A stretch of DNA of 64,000 nucleotides from Massilia terrae. Its GTDB lineage: Bacteria; Pseudomonadota; Gammaproteobacteria; Burkholderiales; Burkholderiaceae_D. The notes under the pieces were generated by a model that saw only the letters and a program-made list of their open reading frames with translations, made no database searches and had not been told where the DNA came from. The stretch is from positions 1 to 64,000 of the forward strand of contig NZ_JANUGU010000009.1 of assembly GCF_024753145.1 (NCBI RefSeq). The letters run 5' to 3'. Positions 43,652-52,285 of this stretch are shown one piece after another. Each line of letters begins with the position of its first letter. Position 1 is the stretch's first letter. The translations under genes were made by a program, and so were the position numbers.

Positions 43652-44788
43652 CTAGGCAGGCACCTTGTCGAAGCGTCGGATATCGAAGTAGTCGATCGGC
43701 GTGCTGGTGGCGCCGGTGGCGATCAGTTCCGCCATCACGTCGCCCACGCCCGGCCCCAGCTGGAAGCCTTCGCCGGAAAAGCCGAACGCGTAGTACAGGC
43801 CGGGCACGCGCGCGCTCGGCCCCATGACCCCGCGGCTGTCCTGCATGTACCCTTCGATACCGGCCCAGACGCGGATGATGCTCAGGTGCTTGAATGCCGG
43901 GACCACGCGCGGCGCCTGCGCCAGCTTCATCAGCGTGCGCATCGGATTCACGTTGGCGCGCCGGTTGACCATGTCGACCTGCTCATGCCCGCCGCCACCG
44001 ATGACGATGTTGCCGCGCGCGACCTGGCGGAAGTAGACACCCGGCTCGGGCGTGTCCGAGATCGCGCCGGTGGTTGGCCCGATGGCATAGGGCACCGGCT
44101 CCGTGACGGCCATCTGCGGCGCCTTGACGATCATCGGCACCGGGTCGCCGAAGCTGGCGCTGATGCGGTCGCCCCACGCCCCGGCCGTGATGAGCGCGAC
44201 CGGCGCGCAAAATTCGCGGCCATCGGCCGCACTCACGCGAAACTCGCCGCCGTCCTTCTCGACATTCACGATGTCGGTGTTTTCCAGCACCTGCGCACCC
44301 GCGCGCGCGGCCGCGCGCCCGATCGCCGGCGCCGCCAGCCGCGGGTTGGCATGGCCGTCATTGGGCGCGAGACAGCCGGCGACGATGTCCGGACCCAGAT
44401 AGGGGAAGCGCTCGCGCAACGCCTTCGCCGTCATCATCTGCATGCCGATGCCGTGGTCGCGGGCCTCGTGCGCGTAGCGCTGCATCCTTTCCTCGTGTTC
44501 CTCGAGGAAGCCGACGCGCAGATGGCCATTCAGCAGCAGCTCGGCGTCCGCGCCGAACAGCTCCGGAAACTTCAGCCAGATCCCGCGCGAGCGGTTCGAC
44601 AGCGGCAGCTCTCCGAGCGCGCGGCCCATGCGGCGCACGTTGCCGAAATTGACCCCGCTGGCCTGCTGGCCGATCAGGCCGCGCTCGAGCAGGATGACCG
44701 AACGGCCGCGCTGGCGCAAGAAAAATGCCGCGGCGGCGCCCATGATCCCGCCGCCGACGATCACGACATCGGCCGCTTGCCGGCTCAT
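43652..44788 (-). CDS. FAD-dependent D-amino-acid/opine oxidoreductase subunit (HcnC/OoxB-like)
   Basis: The 378-residue protein is a DAO-family flavoenzyme: FAD-binding VVIVGGGIMGAAAAFFL from residue 7, a substrate domain in the middle, and a C-terminal YYAFGFSGEGFQLGPGVG near 340. The neighbouring genes encode a second FAD/NAD-type subunit and a small [2Fe-2S] protein, the three-subunit plan of hydrogen cyanide synthase, opine oxidase and D-hydroxyproline dehydrogenase. It probably oxidises an amine or N-substituted amino acid. Its ATG overlaps the previous stop by 4 bp and has AAAGGAG upstream. Confidence 0.87.
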   Translation of the reverse strand: MSRQAADVVIVGGGIMGAAAAFFLRQRGRSVILLERGLIGQQASGVNFGNVRRMGRALGELPLSNRSRGIWLKFPELFGADAELLLNGHLRVGFLEEHEERMQRYAHEARDHGIGMQMMTAKALRERFPYLGPDIVAGCLAPNDGHANPRLAAPAIGRAAARAGAQVLENTDIVNVEKDGGEFRVSAADGREFCAPVALITAGAWGDRISASFGDPVPMIVKAPQMAVTEPVPYAIGPTTGAISDTPEPGVYFRQVARGNIVIGGGGHEQVDMVNRRANVNPMRTLMKLAQAPRVVPAFKHLSIIRVWAGIEGYMQDSRGVMGPSARVPGLYYAFGFSGEGFQLGPGVGDVMAELIATGATSTPIDYFDIRRFDKVPA

Positions 44789-46161
44789 ACAATCTCCTTT
44801 TGAATCGCGATCGGAAGCGGCTTGACCGGCGCCTGGCCGCGCAGCCGCCCGACCACTTCCACCGGCACGCCGGCCGCGGCGGCAATCACCTCCGCCCCGG
44901 CGTGGCCGCAATACCGTCCCTGGCAGCGTCCCATGCCGACGCGGCTGAACGCCTTGGCGCGGTTGGCTTCGGACGCGCCCATCTCGCACACGACCCGGCG
45001 CAGCTCGCCTGCCGTGATCGCTTCGCAACGGCAGACGATGGCGTCGTCCGGCAAGCGCGCGGCTTGCTCTGCCGGCCACGGGAATGCTTGCGCCAGGCCT
45101 TGGCGGAAGCGTTCCATGCGCGCCTGTTCCGCGCGCAAGTGCGCCAGTTCGTCATCCCGCACCGGATGCCCAAGATCTTTCAACAGCGCCAGCGCGGCCA
45201 GCCTGCCGCCGATCTCGGCCGCGTCGGCGCCCAGCACGCGCATGCCGTCGCCGGCCAGGTAGACGCCTGGCACCGAGGTGCGGCCGTCTTCGCTCACCGC
45301 GGGCAGCCACTGGCGCGTTTCCTGGTCAAAGCGGAAGGCGCAGCGCGCCAGGTCGGCCAGCTGCGTTTCCGGGCGCAAGTGGTAGCCCATGGCGAGCGCA
45401 TCGCATTCCAGCGAGCGCATGCGGCCCCGGGCATCCTTGAACACCACGCCGCGCACGCCCGTGTCGGGCGAACCCTTGATTTCGACCGGCGTCGTTCCGG
45501 TCAGCACCTGCACCCCGGCCCGCTTGAGACCGGCCATCAGCGCGAAGCCGTTGCGCAGCAGGCGCGGCCGCGCCAGCAATTTCGGCAGCGCGGCCAGCCG
45601 CCGCATCAGCGGCGAGGTATCGAGCACCGCGGCCACCGTGGCCCCGGCTTTCACATATTGGGAGGCCACCAGGTAAAGCAGCGGTCCGGTACCCATGAAC
45701 ACGATCCGGCGGCCGATGGCGCAGGCTTGGGCCTTCAGCGCGATCTGCGCGGCCCCCAGGCTGTAAGTGCCGGCGTAATGCCAGCCCTTGACCGGCATGA
45801 GGCGGTCGGTGGCGCCGGAACAGATCACCAGCGCGTCGTAGGGAAGGCCGCGCGTGCGCTGCTCGTGCGCCACATGGACCTCGCCTTCAAAAATATTCCA
45901 GGCCAAAGTCTCCGGCAAATAATCGATCTGGCCGCGCAGCGCATCGAAGCTCTCGTGCAGCGCGCGCGCCCGCCCGGCCTCGGTGCCATACAGCTTGGCG
46001 TAGGGGCGCGTAAAATTGTCCGGCTGGCGACGGTAGATCTGGCCGCCGTCGCGGCGGTTTTCATCGATCACCGTCGGGCGCAGGCCCGCGGCCACCAAAG
46101 TCTCGGCGCAGCGCACCCCGGCGGGGCCGGCGCCGATCACGATTACGCGAGGTTCGGCCAT
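44785..46161 (-). CDS. FAD/NAD(P) oxidoreductase subunit with BFD-like [2Fe-2S] domain (HcnB/OoxA-like)
   Basis: The 458-residue protein has two nucleotide-binding motifs (VIVIGAGPAGVRCAET at the N-terminus and VFMGTGPLLYLVASQ near residue 165) and a C-terminal BFD-like iron-sulfur domain with CRCEAITAGEL near 375 and CQGRYCG near 412. This is the alpha-type subunit of HcnABC/opine-oxidase-like dehydrogenases. It overlaps the preceding [2Fe-2S] gene by 19 bp and the following FAD subunit gene by 4 bp, so the three are translated together. Confidence 0.87.
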   Translation of the reverse strand: MAEPRVIVIGAGPAGVRCAETLVAAGLRPTVIDENRRDGGQIYRRQPDNFTRPYAKLYGTEAGRARALHESFDALRGQIDYLPETLAWNIFEGEVHVAHEQRTRGLPYDALVICSGATDRLMPVKGWHYAGTYSLGAAQIALKAQACAIGRRIVFMGTGPLLYLVASQYVKAGATVAAVLDTSPLMRRLAALPKLLARPRLLRNGFALMAGLKRAGVQVLTGTTPVEIKGSPDTGVRGVVFKDARGRMRSLECDALAMGYHLRPETQLADLARCAFRFDQETRQWLPAVSEDGRTSVPGVYLAGDGMRVLGADAAEIGGRLAALALLKDLGHPVRDDELAHLRAEQARMERFRQGLAQAFPWPAEQAARLPDDAIVCRCEAITAGELRRVVCEMGASEANRAKAFSRVGMGRCQGRYCGHAGAEVIAAAAGVPVEVVGRLRGQAPVKPLPIAIQKEIV

Positions 46162-46451
46162 GTCGCCCCCGGTTGTGTCGTTACGATATGCATTCCTTCT
46201 TTCACCACGGTGGTGCAGGCGCGCAGGCGCTCGCCATCGGCAGTCCACACCCAGCAATCCTGGCAGGCGCCCATCAGGCAAAAGCCGGCGCGCTTGCCGT
46301 CGCCGAATTCGGATTCACGCAACTGGCCGGCATTGTTGAGTACCGCGACCATCAGCGTGTCCCCCGCGAGCGCTTCGGCCGGGCGTCCGTCGATGGCGAT
46401 CCGCACCGGCGTCCGGTTCGTCTCGCCCAAGCGGACAAATCGTTGACTCAT
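46143..46451 (-). CDS. Small [2Fe-2S] subunit (HcnA-like)
   Basis: The 102-residue protein has the plant-type ferredoxin motif CLMGACQDC (near residue 58) plus a later Cys in RLRACTT near 78, the pattern of the small iron-sulfur subunit in HcnABC/opine-oxidase-type enzymes. It probably passes electrons from the flavin subunits. Its start overlaps the ABC ATPase stop by 4 bp (ATGA). Confidence 0.86.
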   Translation of the reverse strand: MSQRFVRLGETNRTPVRIAIDGRPAEALAGDTLMVAVLNNAGQLRESEFGDGKRAGFCLMGACQDCWVWTADGERLRACTTVVKEGMHIVTTQPGATWPNLA

Positions 46452-48292
46452 GCTACTTCTCCTTCGATGACGCCGAGCGGCGTTTGCAATTCGCGCAGCG
46501 CGGCCGCGCTGTGGTGGCACAGGATGCTGCCGCCGTTGTCGAGCTCCCGGCGCGGTGGCGGCAGCAGATTGCAGACCCCGTCCATCCGCAGCGCGCAGCG
46601 GTCGAGGAAGGGGCAGGTGTCCAGCGCCTGGCTGGCCGACAGCAGTGGCGGCAGCGCCGCCGGCGTCCGCCCTTCCACTTCTTCGAGCCAACCGCGGCGC
46701 AGCACCGGCACCGACGAAATCAGCAGGTGCGAATACGGATGGAACGGCGCCGCCGCCAGCGCCTCGCGCCGGCGCGACTCGACCTTGCGCCCGGCATACA
46801 GCACCACGATCTCGTCGCAGATGGCGCGCACCGTGTTGATGTCGTGGCTGATGAACATGTAGGACACGTTCAGTTCCTTGCGCAGTTCGGCCATCAGTTC
46901 GAGGATCGCCGCGCCCACCACGGTGTCGAGCGCCGACGTGACCTCGTCGCACAGGATCAGGTCCGGCTGCGCCGCCAGCGCCCGCGCCAGGTTGATGCGC
47001 TGCTTCTGGCCACCCGACAGTTCGCCCGGCAAGCGCTCGGCCACCGCGGCCGGCAGCTTCACCAGGTCGAGCAGCTGCAGCACGCGCCGGCGCCGCTCCT
47101 CGCCCTTCATGCCGTGGTAGAACTCGAGCGGGCGCCCCAGGATGCGCTCGATCGAATGGCGCGGATTGAGCGCGGTGTCGGCGTTCTGGAACACGAACTG
47201 GACGCGCCGGCACTGTTCGCGCGTGCGCCCCTCCAGCGTCGGCGCCAGCGCTTCGCCATCCAGCAGGATCTCTCCCGCCGAGGGCGCCACCATGCCGGCC
47301 AGCGTGCGCGCCAGCGTGGTCTTGCCGCTGCCGGATTCGCCGATCACGCCGATGGTGGCGCCGCGCGGGATCACAAGGTCGATGCCCTCCAGCACGCGCT
47401 TGACCGGCGCCCCGCCCTTGCCCGAACCGTAGCGCGCCGCCAGGCCGCGTACTTCGAGCAGCGGCCGCGCCTGCGGCGCCTTGGCTTGCACGGCCGCCGG
47501 GCCCGCCGCCGGTGCGATCGCCGCCAGCAGGCTGCGCGTGTAGGGATGCGCGGGCGCAGACAGGATTTGCGATGTCGCGCCATTTTCCTGGATCTCGCCA
47601 TGGCGCAGCACCACGATGCGGTCCGCCATCTGCGCCACCACCGCCAGGTCGTGCGAGACGTACACGGCCGTGCTGCCGCGTTCCTGCACGACCTTCTTGA
47701 AGGCGCGCAGCACGTCGATCTGGGTGGTCACGTCCAGCGCCGTGGTCGGCTCGTCCAGGATCACCAGGTCGGGATCGGTGATCAGCGCCATGGCCGCCAT
47801 CAGGCGCTGCAACTGGCCGCCCGAGACCTGGTGCGGGTAGCGCTGCCCGATGTGCGCAGGGTCCGGCAGCGCAAGCTCGCGGAACAAGTCGACCGCCTTG
47901 GCTTCGGCCGCCGCGCGCGGCATCAGCCGGTGGATCAGCGCGCTCTCGATCACCTGGTCCATGATGCGCTTGGACGGGTTGAACGAGGCCGCCGCGCTCT
48001 GCGCGATGTAGGCCACGGTGCGCCCGCGCAGCGTGGCCAGCTGGCGCTCGCCGAGCGCGAGCATCTGGTGCCCGGCCACGCTGACCGTGCCGCCGGCCAG
48101 GCGGCAGCCGGCGCGTGCATAGCCCATCAGCGCCAGCGCGATGGTGCTCTTGCCCGACCCGGATTCGCCGATCAGCGCCAGCACCTCGCCCTTGTTGATC
48201 GAGAACGCGGCGTCGTGGACGATCGTGACTTCCTCATCCAGCTCGTTGCGGGCCGTGACCCGCAATCCGGACACCTTGACTAGTTCATTCAT
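46448..48292 (-). CDS. ABC transporter ATPase with two fused nucleotide-binding domains
   Basis: The 614-residue protein carries two complete ABC ATPase domains in tandem, each with Walker A (GESGSGKST near residue 42; GESGSGKTT near 330), an ABC signature (VSGGQLQR near 157; LSGGQKQR near 442) and Walker B (VILDEPT; ILCDEVT). The C-terminal oligopeptide/dipeptide extension is present with its CPFLDRCALRMDGVC segment near 575. This fused DppDF/GsiA-like layout powers a peptide- or opine-type importer together with the two permeases upstream. Confidence 0.92.
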   Translation of the reverse strand: MNELVKVSGLRVTARNELDEEVTIVHDAAFSINKGEVLALIGESGSGKSTIALALMGYARAGCRLAGGTVSVAGHQMLALGERQLATLRGRTVAYIAQSAAASFNPSKRIMDQVIESALIHRLMPRAAAEAKAVDLFRELALPDPAHIGQRYPHQVSGGQLQRLMAAMALITDPDLVILDEPTTALDVTTQIDVLRAFKKVVQERGSTAVYVSHDLAVVAQMADRIVVLRHGEIQENGATSQILSAPAHPYTRSLLAAIAPAAGPAAVQAKAPQARPLLEVRGLAARYGSGKGGAPVKRVLEGIDLVIPRGATIGVIGESGSGKTTLARTLAGMVAPSAGEILLDGEALAPTLEGRTREQCRRVQFVFQNADTALNPRHSIERILGRPLEFYHGMKGEERRRRVLQLLDLVKLPAAVAERLPGELSGGQKQRINLARALAAQPDLILCDEVTSALDTVVGAAILELMAELRKELNVSYMFISHDINTVRAICDEIVVLYAGRKVESRRREALAAAPFHPYSHLLISSVPVLRRGWLEEVEGRTPAALPPLLSASQALDTCPFLDRCALRMDGVCNLLPPPRRELDNGGSILCHHSAAALRELQTPLGVIEGEVA

Positions 48293-48293
48293 A

Positions 48294-49154
48294 TCACGCT
48301 CCGCGCCGCTTGCGGCCGGCAAAGCCGTCGATGGCCATGTTCACGCCAATGGTCAGGGTGGCGATCGCAATGGCCGGCACGATCACGGCCGGCGACCCTT
48401 CGCTCAAGCCGATGATGTTTTCCCGCACCAGCGAACCCCAGTCGGCGTCCGGCGGCTGCACGCCCAGGCCCAGGAAGCTCAGGCCGCTGAGCAGCAAGAC
48501 GATGAACAGGAAGCGCAGGCCGAAATCGGCCAGCACCGGGCGCAGCATGTTGGGCAGCATCTCGTGGAAGGTGATGTAGGCCAGGCCCTCGCCGCGCGCA
48601 CGTGCGGCCTGCACATACTCCATGGCCTGCACGTTCACCGCCAGCGAGCGGGCGATGCGGAACGCGCCGGGCAGGTAGCCGATGCCGATCGTCAGGACCA
48701 GCACCGGCACCGAGGAGCCGAAAGCGGCGATCATGATCAGCGCCAGCAGCTTGGTCGGGATGCTGAGCTGGACGTCGACGATGCGGCTGACGACGCTGTC
48801 GAACCAGCCGCCGCGCGCCGCCGCGAACAGGGCCAGCGCGGTGCCGCCGACGCTGGCCACCAGCACCGCCGCCAGCGCCACGCCAACGGTGTAGGGCGCG
48901 CCCTGCAGGATCCGCGACAGCATGTCGCGCCCCAGGAAATCGGCGCCCAGCGGATACTGCGCGCTGATGGGGGCGAACACGGCGTCGCCATTCATGTTGC
49001 CCGCGTCGTCCGGCGCGAGCCAGGGGCCAAGCACCGCCATCAGCAGCCAGAACCCCACCACGACAGCGCCGGCCATGCCGGCGATGGACAGGGGCCGGCG
49101 CGGCTTGCGCTTGCCCGGGACGGAAACGATGGAAGGCGGCACGTTGGTTTTCAT
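48294..49154 (-). CDS. ABC transporter permease, DppC type
   Basis: The 286-residue protein has about six hydrophobic segments and the DppC-type N-terminus (PLSIAGMAGAVVV then LLMAVLGPWLAPDD). The EAA-like loop QAARARGEGLAYITFHEMLPN sits near residue 187. The long frame reaching 49682 includes part of the DppB gene and is rejected. The ATG overlaps the DppB-type stop by 4 bp, and the ATPase starts 1 bp after this gene's stop codon. Confidence 0.9.
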   Translation of the reverse strand: MKTNVPPSIVSVPGKRKPRRPLSIAGMAGAVVVGFWLLMAVLGPWLAPDDAGNMNGDAVFAPISAQYPLGADFLGRDMLSRILQGAPYTVGVALAAVLVASVGGTALALFAAARGGWFDSVVSRIVDVQLSIPTKLLALIMIAAFGSSVPVLVLTIGIGYLPGAFRIARSLAVNVQAMEYVQAARARGEGLAYITFHEMLPNMLRPVLADFGLRFLFIVLLLSGLSFLGLGVQPPDADWGSLVRENIIGLSEGSPAVIVPAIAIATLTIGVNMAIDGFAGRKRRGA

Positions 49155-50110
49155 TTGCGCAGTCTCGGATTGGACAGGATGGCGGCCAGGTCGGCCACGG
49201 TAAGCAGCACCAGGTAGCCGGCGCAGAACAGCATGGCGCAGGCCTGCACCACCGGCATATCGCGTACGGTCACGGAATCCACCATCAGGCTGGCGATCCC
49301 GGGGTAGTTGAAAATCGATTCGACGATGATCACGCCGCCGATCAGGTACGACAGCGAGAGCGCCACCGCATTCGCGATCGGCCCGACGGCATTCGGCAAG
49401 GCATGGGTCAGCACCATGCGCACCGGCCGCACGCCCTTCAGGCGCGCCATCTCGATGTAGGACGAGGTCAGCTGGTCGATCACGGCGGCGCGGGTCATGC
49501 GCGCCATCTGCGCCACGATCACGCAGCACAGGGTCAGCACCGGCATCGCGTACACGCGCAGGAACTGGCCCAGGGTCGCGATGTCGTCGGGGCGCGACAG
49601 CGCCGCCAGCCAGTGCAGCTTGACAGCGAAAACCAGCACCGCCACCGTGGCGATCAGGAACTCCGGCACCGACACCACCCACACGGTGGCCATGTTGACC
49701 ATGCGGTCGTAGAGCGAACCGCGGAACATGGCGCTGGTGACGCCGACGGTCAGCGCCAGCGGTACCGAGACGGCCGTGGTGGCCGCCGCTAGCATCAGGG
49801 AATTGGGCAGCCGCGCGCCGATCAGCTGCGCCACCGGCAGGTCGTTGGCCTGCGCGTTGCCTGGGTCGCCCAGCAGCAGGCCGCCCAGCCAGCGCGCGTA
49901 GCGCACATAGCCCGGCTGGTCGAGGCCGAACTTGTGGCGCAGAGCGGCCAGCAGTTCCGGCGTCGACTCCTGTCCCAGCATGGCCTGGGCGGCGTCGCCC
50001 GGCAGCATGCTGGTGATCGCGAACACCACCACCGACACCGCGAGCAGCGTCAGCAGCGCCACCCCGACCCGATGCGCGATCAGGCGCATGGCATGGCTTT
50101 TCAAGATCAT
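49151..50110 (-). CDS. ABC transporter permease, DppB type
   Basis: The 319-residue protein has six or so membrane helices, the DppB opening (RLIAHRVGVALLTLLAVSVV then FGLDQPGYVRYARWL near 62) and an EAA loop (YIEMARLKGVRPVRMVLTHALPN near 212). It forms the channel with the DppC-type permease. No substrate-binding gene is in this operon; the only one in the window is at 32200-33792. A start at 50089 is a minor alternative. Confidence 0.9.
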   Translation of the reverse strand: MILKSHAMRLIAHRVGVALLTLLAVSVVVFAITSMLPGDAAQAMLGQESTPELLAALRHKFGLDQPGYVRYARWLGGLLLGDPGNAQANDLPVAQLIGARLPNSLMLAAATTAVSVPLALTVGVTSAMFRGSLYDRMVNMATVWVVSVPEFLIATVAVLVFAVKLHWLAALSRPDDIATLGQFLRVYAMPVLTLCCVIVAQMARMTRAAVIDQLTSSYIEMARLKGVRPVRMVLTHALPNAVGPIANAVALSLSYLIGGVIIVESIFNYPGIASLMVDSVTVRDMPVVQACAMLFCAGYLVLLTVADLAAILSNPRLRK

Positions 50111-50123
50111 TGCGTTATCCCCC

Positions 50124-51401
50124 TCAATGCAGCCAGTCCTGGAACCGGTAGTAGGCGCCGACGAACGGCAAGAACCATGGCTTGCCGAAATGGCCGGCAA
50201 TGGCAGGCCATTCCAGGCCGCGCCACGGATTACGCTCCGGTTTGCCGGCCATGACATCGGCCATCACCTGGCCCATGTGAACCGACATCTGCACGCCATG
50301 GCCACTGTAGCCGGTGGCGAAATACATCCCGTCGTGCTCGCCCGCGCGCGGCAGGCGGTCGGCCGTCATGTCGACCAGGCCACCCCAGCAGTAATCGATG
50401 CCGATCCCCGCCAGCTGGGGAAACATGTGTTCCATGGCGGCGCGCAAGATCGCGCCGCTTTTCACGTCGGAACGGGGGTTCGACAGGGCGAAGCGCGCAC
50501 GGCCGCCAAATACAAGACGGTCGTCCGGCGCCAGGCGGAAGTAGTTGCCGATGATCCTGGAGGTGACGTAGTTGCGGCGATGCGGCATCAGCTGCTGGAT
50601 CAGCGCCGCCGGCAGCGGCTCGGTGGCGACGATGAAGCTGCCGACGGAAATCATGCGGCGGCGGAAATGGGAAAACGGGCCGGTGCGGGAATTCCCCGTC
50701 GCCAGCAACACTTGCCTGGCTTCGATCACGCCACGCGCACTGGTGACGCGAAAGCCGCCGTTGGCGAGGCGTTCGAGTCGCGTCACGGGCGCCTGCTCGA
50801 ACACCTGCGCGCCCGCGCGCGCGGCGGCATGCGCCAGGCCGACGCCAAACTTACCCATGTGCATCTGCGCGCTGTTGGTCTGCAGCATTCCGCCATGGAA
50901 CTTGTCCGACCCGACTTCCTCGCCGATGTGCGCCGGGTCCACCATGCGCACACCCGGCTCACCCTCGCGTTGCAGCAATTCGCAGGCGCGCGCCAGCTTG
51001 TCGTAATGCTCGGGCTTGGCGGCCAGCTTCAGCTTGCCGACCACGGCAAAGTCGCAGGCGATGCCTTCGTCGCGCACGATGCCCGCCACCGTATGGAAGG
51101 CGGCGTTATACGCGCGCTGGAAGTCGCGCGCCTTGTCCACCCCCAGGCGCGCCGCCAGCGCGCCGAAGTCGTGGGCCAGGCCGCTGCTGCAATGGCCGCC
51201 ATTGCGGCCGGAAGCTTCGCCGATCACGCGTCCGGCTTCCAGCACCGTCACCGAGGCGCCGCGACGGGCCAGCGCCAGTGCGCCGGACAGGCCGGTGAAG
51301 CCGCCGCCGACCACCACCACGTCGGCGCGTCCCTCAACCGGGCCCTGCACGCCCGCGCCGAAGGCGGGCGCGGTATCGAGCCAATAAGATTCAAGCTTCA
51401 T
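50124..51401 (-). CDS. PuuB-like FAD-dependent amine oxidoreductase
   Basis: The 425-residue DAO-family flavoenzyme has VVVVGGGFTGLSGALALARRG near residue 30, SGRNGGHCSSGL near 63 and a C-terminal GMYFATGYSGHGVQ near 370. These match the gamma-glutamylputrescine oxidoreductase (PuuB/OrdL) group, which oxidises amines to aldehydes. It precedes the ABC permease genes by 13 bp. No gamma-glutamyl ligase (puuA) or hydrolase (puuD) is present, so the substrate may be a free amine. AGGA precedes the start. Confidence 0.86.
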   Translation of the reverse strand: MKLESYWLDTAPAFGAGVQGPVEGRADVVVVGGGFTGLSGALALARRGASVTVLEAGRVIGEASGRNGGHCSSGLAHDFGALAARLGVDKARDFQRAYNAAFHTVAGIVRDEGIACDFAVVGKLKLAAKPEHYDKLARACELLQREGEPGVRMVDPAHIGEEVGSDKFHGGMLQTNSAQMHMGKFGVGLAHAAARAGAQVFEQAPVTRLERLANGGFRVTSARGVIEARQVLLATGNSRTGPFSHFRRRMISVGSFIVATEPLPAALIQQLMPHRRNYVTSRIIGNYFRLAPDDRLVFGGRARFALSNPRSDVKSGAILRAAMEHMFPQLAGIGIDYCWGGLVDMTADRLPRAGEHDGMYFATGYSGHGVQMSVHMGQVMADVMAGKPERNPWRGLEWPAIAGHFGKPWFLPFVGAYYRFQDWLH

Positions 51402-51427
51402 CGCAGCGTCCTGTGCTAGTCATCGGC

Positions 51428-52099
51428 TTACAGGCCGACCAGACCCGGCAGCCCGCCCAGGTCCTTGATTTCGTGGTAGTCGTAACCAGGCGTGCCCGGT
51501 TCGTGGCCGCGGTTGACGAAGACCTTGTTCTTGATGCCCATGTCATGCGCGGACATCAGGTCGTAGCGCGGGCTCGACGACACGTGCAGGATGTCGTCCG
51601 GGCTGCAGCCCAGCTGGTCGAGCATGTATTCGAACGCCTGCAGGCGCGGCTTGTAGGCGCCGGCTTGCTGCGCCGTGTAGACGCGGTGGAAGGGTGCGCC
51701 CAGCTTGCCGACGTTGTGCGGCAGCTGTTCGTCCATGGCGTTCGACAGGATCACCAGCTTGTATTCCTGGGCCAGCCTGGCCAGCGCCTCCGGCACGTCC
51801 GCGTGCGGGCCCCAGGTCGGCACCGCGCGGTAGAACGCCATGCCTTCGTCATCGCGATATTCAATCCCCCAGCGCTTGCAGGTGCGCTGCAGGGCGTTGC
51901 ACAGGACCTGGTCGTACGGCTTCCAGTCGCCCATGACCTGGTCCAGGCGATACGCGGCGAAATCGCGGGTGAACTGCTGCATCTGTCCGGGTGCGATGCG
52001 GCCGGCGAACAGCTCGCGCGCCACGTCCGCCATGCGGAAGTTGATCAGCGTGCCGTAGCAGTCGAATGAAATGTACTTGGGCCGCAGGTGGGTCGTCAT
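51428..52099 (-). CDS. HAD-family hydrolase, haloacid dehalogenase type II-like (copy 2)
   Basis: The 223-residue protein is a clear paralogue of the HAD protein at 42714-43418, sharing FDCYGTLINF, LGAPFHxVYTAxxAxAYKPR and HVSSSxRYD. It is the first gene of the oxidase/ABC operon. An in-frame extension to 52282 has no supporting features; the ATG at 52099 aligns with the paralogue. As in the other operon, this hydrolase leads the unit. Substrate unknown. Confidence 0.84.
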   Translation of the reverse strand: MTTHLRPKYISFDCYGTLINFRMADVARELFAGRIAPGQMQQFTRDFAAYRLDQVMGDWKPYDQVLCNALQRTCKRWGIEYRDDEGMAFYRAVPTWGPHADVPEALARLAQEYKLVILSNAMDEQLPHNVGKLGAPFHRVYTAQQAGAYKPRLQAFEYMLDQLGCSPDDILHVSSSPRYDLMSAHDMGIKNKVFVNRGHEPGTPGYDYHEIKDLGGLPGLVGL

Positions 52100-52285
52100 G
52101 GTGATGGTTCCTTGTCTCGATGGTTCAATCCGGTTCCGAAAGCACGTCCAGGGACGCTGCCGTCTGACACGATTTAACCATCGCGGACCGTGGCGAATGT
52201 CTTTAATTGGCGCGGTCAAAACACAGAATGCATGGTATTTCCCGACTGCAGCAGCATATATTGCGGCGCTAACATCAGCCACCGC

